From assembly GCA_903898975.1 (NCBI GenBank), contig CAIUHT010001209.1, positions 1-17,819 of the forward strand: a stretch of 17,819 nucleotides of DNA, given 5' to 3'. Numbering within the stretch: position 1 is the first letter of the stretch; every line of letters starts with the position of its first letter. Of the stretch, positions 13,411-17,819 are shown piece by piece. The notes under the pieces were generated by a model that saw only the letters and a program-made list of their open reading frames with translations, was not told the origin of the DNA and searched no databases. The stretch comes from an uncultured Planctomycetaceae bacterium. GTDB lineage: Bacteria > Planctomycetota > Planctomycetia > Planctomycetales > Planctomycetaceae. The position numbers and the translations under genes were made by a program.

Positions 13411-14817
13411 ATGCTGTTGACAATTTCGACCACGCACAGGCCGGCAGCGGATCTGGGCCGACTGTTGCACAAGCATCCCGAGCGGTTCCAGACGTTCGAG
13501 TTGAGCTTTGGCAAGGCCCACGTCTACTACCCCGAGGTGACCGCGGAGCGATGCTCGGCGTGCCTGCTGCTGGAGGTTGATTCCGTGGGGCTGGTCCGCA
13601 ACCGAAACCCCGACCAGGGTTTTGTTTTGGCGCAGTACGTCAACGACCGTCCGTATGCCGCCTCGTCGTTCCTCAGCGTGGCGATTGCCCAGGTGTTCGG
13701 CTCAGCGCTGCAGGGGCGTTGCAAAGATCGGCCCGAGCTGGTGACGACGGCGATTCCGCTGGCGGCGCGGGTTGATGTACTCCCGGTCCGGGGGGGCGAG
13801 CAATTCCTGCACCGTGTGTTTGAACCGCTCGGGTATCAGGTCGAGGCAGCTCGCGCGCCGCTCGATGAGCGGTTTCCTGAATGGGGTGCGAGCCCGTATT
13901 TTGCGGTCACCGTGCGGAAGACCACGACGTTGTCGGAGCTGCTGACCCACCTGTATGTCCTGGTGCCCGTGTTCGACAACTGCAAGCACTATTGGGTGGG
14001 GGACGCCGAGATGGAAAAACTGCTCGCCCGTGGTGAGGGCTGGCTGGCCAGTCACCCCGAGAAAGAAGAGATCACCCGGCGTTACCTGCGATACCAGCCC
14101 AGCCTGATCCGGATGTCGCTGGCCCGCCTTGTCGAGGAGGAGGAGGAGGGCGCGGGAACGGCCGACGGCGAGCAGCCGACGGTCGAGCCAGAGCTTGGGC
14201 TCGAGCAGCCTATCAGCCTGAATGAGCAGCGGGTGGGAGCGGTGCTGGCGGCCTTGCGAGCCAGTGGGGCGCGGCGGGTTTTGGACCTGGGCTGTGGCGA
14301 GGGAAAGCTGCTGCGGGAACTGATGCGGGACAGGCAGTTCGAGCAGATCGTCGGCATGGACGTCTCGATCCGCACGCTGGAAATTGCCCAGCGGCGGCTC
14401 AAGGTGGACCGGCTCTCGCCAGCGCAGGCGAACCGGCTGGAACTGATCCACGGCTCGCTGATGTACCGCGACCGGCGGCTGGAGGGGTTCGATGCGGCCG
14501 CCGTGGTCGAGGTGGTGGAACATCTCGACCCCCCCCGGCTGTCGGCGTTCGAGCGGGTGCTGTTCGAGTTCGCGAAGCCCCGGGTGGTCGTGCTGACGAC
14601 ACCGAACCGTGAGTACAACGCCTGCTGGGATACGCTGCCCGCGGGGAGCTTCCGGCACCCAGACCATCGGTTCGAATGGACGCGGGGGGAGTTCCAGGAC
14701 TGGGCGAGCGGGCTGGCGGACCGGTTCGGGTACGCGGTTCGGTTTCTGGCGGTCGGGCCAGAGCATCCCGACCTGGGTTCCCCCACGCAGCTGGGAGTGT
14801 TCACGAGGCCCTCATGA
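13411..14817 (+). CDS. hen1: Hen1, 3'-terminal RNA ribose 2'-O-methyltransferase
   Basis: The 468-residue product has the length and layout of bacterial Hen1. Residues 1 to about 240 match the N-terminal domain (MLLTISTTHRPAADLGRLLH), which in the Clostridium thermocellum enzyme activates the Pnkp ligase. The C-terminal half is the methyltransferase, with the SAM loop LDLGCGEG starting at residue 291. The metal-site residues Glu367, Glu370 and His371 lie in EVVEHL, and His419 lies in DHRFEWTR. These are one position from the residues I recall for the C. thermocellum enzyme (E366, E369, H370, H418). Hen1 methylates the 2'-OH at the 3' end of broken RNA before sealing, so the repaired tRNA resists re-cleavage. 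The ATG at 13411 has GAGAGA eight bases upstream and begins the conserved N-terminus; the frame is open further back but without homology. The TGA overlaps the pnkp ATG. Confidence 0.95.
   Translation: MLLTISTTHRPAADLGRLLHKHPERFQTFELSFGKAHVYYPEVTAERCSACLLLEVDSVGLVRNRNPDQGFVLAQYVNDRPYAASSFLSVAIAQVFGSALQGRCKDRPELVTTAIPLAARVDVLPVRGGEQFLHRVFEPLGYQVEAARAPLDERFPEWGASPYFAVTVRKTTTLSELLTHLYVLVPVFDNCKHYWVGDAEMEKLLARGEGWLASHPEKEEITRRYLRYQPSLIRMSLARLVEEEEEGAGTADGEQPTVEPELGLEQPISLNEQRVGAVLAALRASGARRVLDLGCGEGKLLRELMRDRQFEQIVGMDVSIRTLEIAQRRLKVDRLSPAQANRLELIHGSLMYRDRRLEGFDAAAVVEVVEHLDPPRLSAFERVLFEFAKPRVVVLTTPNREYNACWDTLPAGSFRHPDHRFEWTRGEFQDWASGLADRFGYAVRFLAVGPEHPDLGSPTQLGVFTRPS
14805..14817 (+). promoter_or_regulatory. 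Translational coupling of hen1 and pnkp
   Basis: The bases ATGA at 14814-14817 combine the pnkp start codon with the hen1 TGA. GAGG at 14805-14808, inside hen1, lies five bases before the ATG and serves as its ribosome binding site. This fits production of the two subunits of one complex at a fixed ratio. Confidence 0.8.
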
Positions 14818-17417
14818 AGATCTCGATTCCCAACCTGTCACTCGTCGTGTTGATTGGTCCCAGCGGATCGGGCAAGAGCACATTTGCCCGCCAGCACTTC
14901 CTTCCGACCGAGGTCCTCTCGTCCGACGCCTGCCGGGGGCTGGTCAGCGACGACGAGAATAACCAGGCCGTCACCGGCGAGGCGTTCGCGGTGCTGAACT
15001 TCATCGCGTCGCAGCGGCTGGCGCTGGGCCGGCTGACCGTGATCGACGCCACGAACGTGCAGGCCGAGTCCCGCAAGCCCCTGGTGGAGATCGCCCGGCA
15101 GCATCACTGCCTCCCGGTGGCGATCGTGCTCAATCTTCCCGAGCGGCTGTGCGAGGAGCGGAACCAGGGTCGCAGCGATCGCAACCTGGGCCCGCACGTT
15201 GTCCGGAATCATCACGCGCAACTGCGGCGTTCGCTCCGGGGGCTATCGCGAGAAGGCTTTCGCCACGTGTTCGTGCTTGAAAGTCCCGAGCAGGTGACCG
15301 CCGCGACCGTCGAACGAGTCCCGCTGTGGAATGATCGGCGCCACGAGCACGGTCCGTTCGACCTGATCGGCGATCTGCATGGCTGCTGCGACGAGCTGGA
15401 GGCACTGCTGGGAAAGCTGGGCTACGAGCGGTTCGACCTTGATGGGGTGACGGCGGGGTGGGGCACGGCGTGCTATCGTCATCCCGCTGGCGGCAAGGCG
15501 GTCTTCGTGGGCGACCTCGTGGACCGCGGGCCCCGGGTGCTCGAGACTGTCGGAATCGTGCACAACATGGTGTCTGTCGGCTCCGCCCTCTGCGTCCCGG
15601 GCAATCACGATGTCAAGCTACTGCGGAAGCTGCGCGGCAAAGATGTGCAGATCACTCACGGCCTGGCAAACACGCTGGCCGAGATCGACAAACTTCCCCA
15701 GCCCCTGCGGTCCGCTCATTGCCGGGAACTGGCGGCATTCCTCGACAGCCTCGTGAGCCATTACGTGCTGGATGGTGGCGGGCTGGTGGTGGCGCACGCC
15801 GGGCTGAAAGCCGAGATGCAGGGACGCGGATCGGGGCGGGTCCGCGATTTTGCCCTGTATGGCGAAACGACGGGAGAGACCGACGAGTTTGGCCTGCCGG
15901 TGCGGTTCAACTGGGCGGCCGATTACCGGGGTTCGGCCCTGGTGGTGTACGGGCACACCCCGGTTCCCGAACCCGAGTGGCTGAACCGCACCGTGAACAT
16001 CGACACCGGATGCGTGTTTGGGGGCAGGTTGACCGCACTGCGATACCCCGAGCGGGAGTTTGTCTCGGTCCCGGCCATCCGCACCTACTGCGAACCGGCC
16101 CGTCCCTTCCTGCCCGACGGAAAGCCCGCCGACACGCTGACCGCCCAGCAGGCCCACGATGATGTGCTCGATCTGGATGACGTGCTGGGCAAGCGCATCG
16201 TGTCCACCCGCCTGCGGGGCCAGGTCACAATCCGGGACGCGCACGCGACGGCGGCCCTTGAGGTGATGAGCCGCTTCGCCGCCAACCCCAAGTGGCTGAT
16301 CTATCTCCCCCCGACCATGTCGCCCAGCGAGACAACCGCGGAGCCCGGCCTGCTCGAGCATCCCGCCGAGGCGTTCAACTACTTCCGCACGCAGGGTGTC
16401 CCGCAGGTCGTGTGCGAAGAGAAGCACATGGGTTCGCGGGCGATCGTGATTGTGTGCCAGGATGAGCTGGCGGCCCGCGAACGGTTTGGCGTGACCAACG
16501 GGGAGACGGGCATCGTCTACACTCGCACTGGCCGGCGGTTCTTCAACGACCCGGCGCTCGAAGCCGGGCTGCTCCAGCGGGTCCACGAGGCCCTGGCGGC
16601 CGCCGGGACCTGGACCGATCTCCAGACATCCTGGGTCTGTCTCGACTGCGAGCTCATGCCTTGGTCGGCCAAGGCGCAGGAACTGCTCAAGACCCAGTAT
16701 GCGGCGGTGGGTGCCGCTGGACAGGCCGCGCTTCCACAGGTGGTGGCTTCGTTGATCGACGCCGCGGCACGCCTCGCAGGACCGTCCCGCGAGAGCCTCG
16801 AGCAGGCGCTCACAACCTGCCAGCAGCGGCATGGGCAGATCGCGCAGTTCGTGGCGGCATACCGGCACTATTGCTGGCCAGTTGTGTCGCTGGCTGATTA
16901 CAGGCTGGCGCCATTCCACCTGTTGGCCAGCGAGGGGCGGGTCCACACCGATCAGACTCACTCTTGGCACATGCAGACCCTGGCGAACATCTGCCACGCC
17001 GCCCCCGACCTGCTGGTGGCAACCCCCCACAGGCTGGTCGATGTGACCGACCAGGCCCAGGTCGAGGAGGCAATTGGGTGGTGGACCGACCTCACAGGCC
17101 GCGGGGGTGAAGGAATGGTGGTCAAACCCGATCACTTTATCTCCCGGGGACAGCGCGGGCTGGTTCAACCCGCCATCAAATGTCGTGGTCGGGAGTACCT
17201 GCGGATCATCTACGGTCCGGATTACACTGCCTCCGAAAACCTTTCGCGACTGCGGCATCGCGGGCTGGGCCACAAGCGGTCCCTCGCTCTTGGGGAATTC
17301 GCCCTCGGCATCGAGGGATTGGAGCGATTCGTGCGTCACGAACCCTTGCGACGGGTGCATGAATGCGTGTTCGGTGTGCTAGCCCTCGAAAGCGAGCCGG
17401 TTGACCCGAGACTCTGA
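14814..17417 (+). CDS. pnkp: Pnkp, polynucleotide 5'-kinase / 3'-phosphatase / ligase
   Basis: The 867-residue product is a complete bacterial Pnkp with all three modules. The kinase (residues 1 to about 170) has the P-loop GPSGSGKST with Lys21 and Ser22, Asp38 and Arg116, the positions I recall for C. thermocellum Pnkp. The metallophosphatase (about 180-430) has GDLHG (Asp187, His189), GDLVDRG (Asp234, Arg238), GNHD (Asn264, His265), AHAG (His328) and GHTP (His381). The ligase (about 490-867) has Lys537 in EEKHMGSRA as the AMP acceptor (the KxMG form usual in this family), Glu613 in CLDCELMPW, Glu766 in GEGMVVKP and Lys789 in QPAIKCRG. The enzyme heals 2',3'-cyclic phosphate and 5'-OH ends, then ligates RNA in a complex with Hen1, typically after ribotoxin cleavage of tRNA. 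No key motif is missing, so the pathway appears functional. Start chosen at the ATGA overlap. Confidence 0.96.
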   Translation: MKISIPNLSLVVLIGPSGSGKSTFARQHFLPTEVLSSDACRGLVSDDENNQAVTGEAFAVLNFIASQRLALGRLTVIDATNVQAESRKPLVEIARQHHCLPVAIVLNLPERLCEERNQGRSDRNLGPHVVRNHHAQLRRSLRGLSREGFRHVFVLESPEQVTAATVERVPLWNDRRHEHGPFDLIGDLHGCCDELEALLGKLGYERFDLDGVTAGWGTACYRHPAGGKAVFVGDLVDRGPRVLETVGIVHNMVSVGSALCVPGNHDVKLLRKLRGKDVQITHGLANTLAEIDKLPQPLRSAHCRELAAFLDSLVSHYVLDGGGLVVAHAGLKAEMQGRGSGRVRDFALYGETTGETDEFGLPVRFNWAADYRGSALVVYGHTPVPEPEWLNRTVNIDTGCVFGGRLTALRYPEREFVSVPAIRTYCEPARPFLPDGKPADTLTAQQAHDDVLDLDDVLGKRIVSTRLRGQVTIRDAHATAALEVMSRFAANPKWLIYLPPTMSPSETTAEPGLLEHPAEAFNYFRTQGVPQVVCEEKHMGSRAIVIVCQDELAARERFGVTNGETGIVYTRTGRRFFNDPALEAGLLQRVHEALAAAGTWTDLQTSWVCLDCELMPWSAKAQELLKTQYAAVGAAGQAALPQVVASLIDAAARLAGPSRESLEQALTTCQQRHGQIAQFVAAYRHYCWPVVSLADYRLAPFHLLASEGRVHTDQTHSWHMQTLANICHAAPDLLVATPHRLVDVTDQAQVEEAIGWWTDLTGRGGEGMVVKPDHFISRGQRGLVQPAIKCRGREYLRIIYGPDYTASENLSRLRHRGLGHKRSLALGEFALGIEGLERFVRHEPLRRVHECVFGVLALESEPVDPRL

Positions 17418-17683
17418 AATCGGAGCACCCATGCCCCCCCGTCGCACATCCGGCCCCAGTTCGGTCGGCATCCGTCGTGTCAGGTCGCAATGGTACCAGA
17501 TCCCCGAGTTGGCCCCAGTCGAGTTGGCTACGGTCCTGTGAACAGCCTTCCCGGGAATCACCGTTCCGATGCCCACAGGCCAAATGCCCGAGTGACTCGT
17601 CCCCTGTTGGGTGCGGGGCGTGGTCCCGAGGGGTGCGATTCTGTCCCAGGTCCGGCGTGTCTCATGATCAGCGCAGGTGAAAG
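17418..17683. other. Intergenic region after pnkp
   Basis: I see no supported gene in these 266 bases. Open frames on both strands are short and without recognised domains. No convincing hairpin with a T-run follows pnkp. The gap is long enough to hold a separate promoter for the YjbQ-family gene, so that gene need not belong to the RNA-repair operon. Confidence 0.4.
17675..17680 (+). promoter_or_regulatory. Ribosome binding site of the YjbQ-family gene
   Basis: AGGTGA ends three bases before the ATG at 17684. The spacing is slightly short, but there is no competing start. Confidence 0.5.
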
Positions 17684-17819
17684 ATGAAATCTCGGACCGA
17701 GTACCTGACATTCCAGGTTCCGTCGCGGAGGGGGTTCGTCAATATCACGCCACAGATCGAGGAGATCGTGCGGGAAAGCGGGGTGACCGAGGGGTTGCTG
17801 CTGTGCAATGCCATGCACA
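17684..17819 (+). CDS. YjbQ-family (UPF0047) protein, 5' part only
   Basis: The first 45 codons are present and the gene runs off the right edge. The sequence [20 protein letters not shown], followed by [20 protein letters not shown] and then CNAMH, matches the start of the YjbQ/UPF0047 family. That family consists of small (about 130-140 residue) proteins sometimes annotated as secondary thiamine-phosphate synthase on the basis of a weak in vitro or suppressor activity. Their physiological role is unsettled. The conserved His residues of the presumed metal site lie beyond the window and cannot be checked. It follows pnkp by 266 bases. Confidence 0.8.
   Translation, partial: MKSRTEYLTFQVPSRRGFVNITPQIEEIVRESGVTEGLLLCNAMH

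Noticed and set aside
17379..17711. 110-codon minus-strand frame after pnkp
   Set aside because: It overlaps the ends of both pnkp and the YjbQ-family gene, and I recognise no domain in it.
1..17819. Search for a reverse transcriptase, transposase, integrase, CRISPR array, tRNA or rRNA
   Set aside because: None was seen in any frame or strand. A DGR reverse transcriptase in particular is absent, so any DGR would have to act from elsewhere in the genome.

Overview
The window looks like the chromosome of a planctomycete. It is GC-rich and carries a very large Hanks-type kinase joined to a STAND NTPase and a C-terminal formylglycine-generating-enzyme-like (FGE) fold. It also carries a PVC-type propeller/HEAT/cytochrome c protein, a class most typical of Planctomycetota. 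This assignment comes from family content alone; no rRNA or other marker gene is present.

Layout: bases 1-147 may be the tail of an unidentified gene. Bases 196-756 encode a compact RNA ligase like human RLIG1/C12orf29. Bases 1049-1918 encode a secreted single-domain FGE-fold protein. Bases 1919-2653 are a graveyard: a repeat, a coding-like remnant, and the head of a STAS-domain gene joined to the tail of an ABC-transporter ATPase gene. Bases 3322-8274 encode the 1650-residue kinase-STAND-membrane-FGE protein. On the minus strand, 8561-11584 encodes an exported heme-binding protein and 11749-12747 a VOC-DinB fusion. On the plus strand, 13411-17417 is a complete Hen1-Pnkp RNA-repair operon with an ATGA overlap, and a YjbQ-family gene runs off the right edge from 17684.

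Two themes link the genes. The first is RNA repair: Pnkp-Hen1 heals, 2'-O-methylates and seals broken RNA, and a separate RLIG1-like ligase lies about 13 kb away. The second, and the most interesting, is the pair of FGE-fold proteins. One is secreted, and the other is the predicted ectodomain of a kinase/NTPase receptor. Both end in the same fold with different residues in the loop region. Both are followed, directly across the stop codon, by a 49-bp element identical at 48 positions, and then by a palindromic repeat. Noncoding DNA better conserved than the adjoining coding DNA, placed exactly at the 3' end of a C-type-lectin-like variable domain, is what remote targets of a diversity-generating retroelement would look like. 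No reverse transcriptase or template repeat is visible in the window, so this remains a hypothesis.
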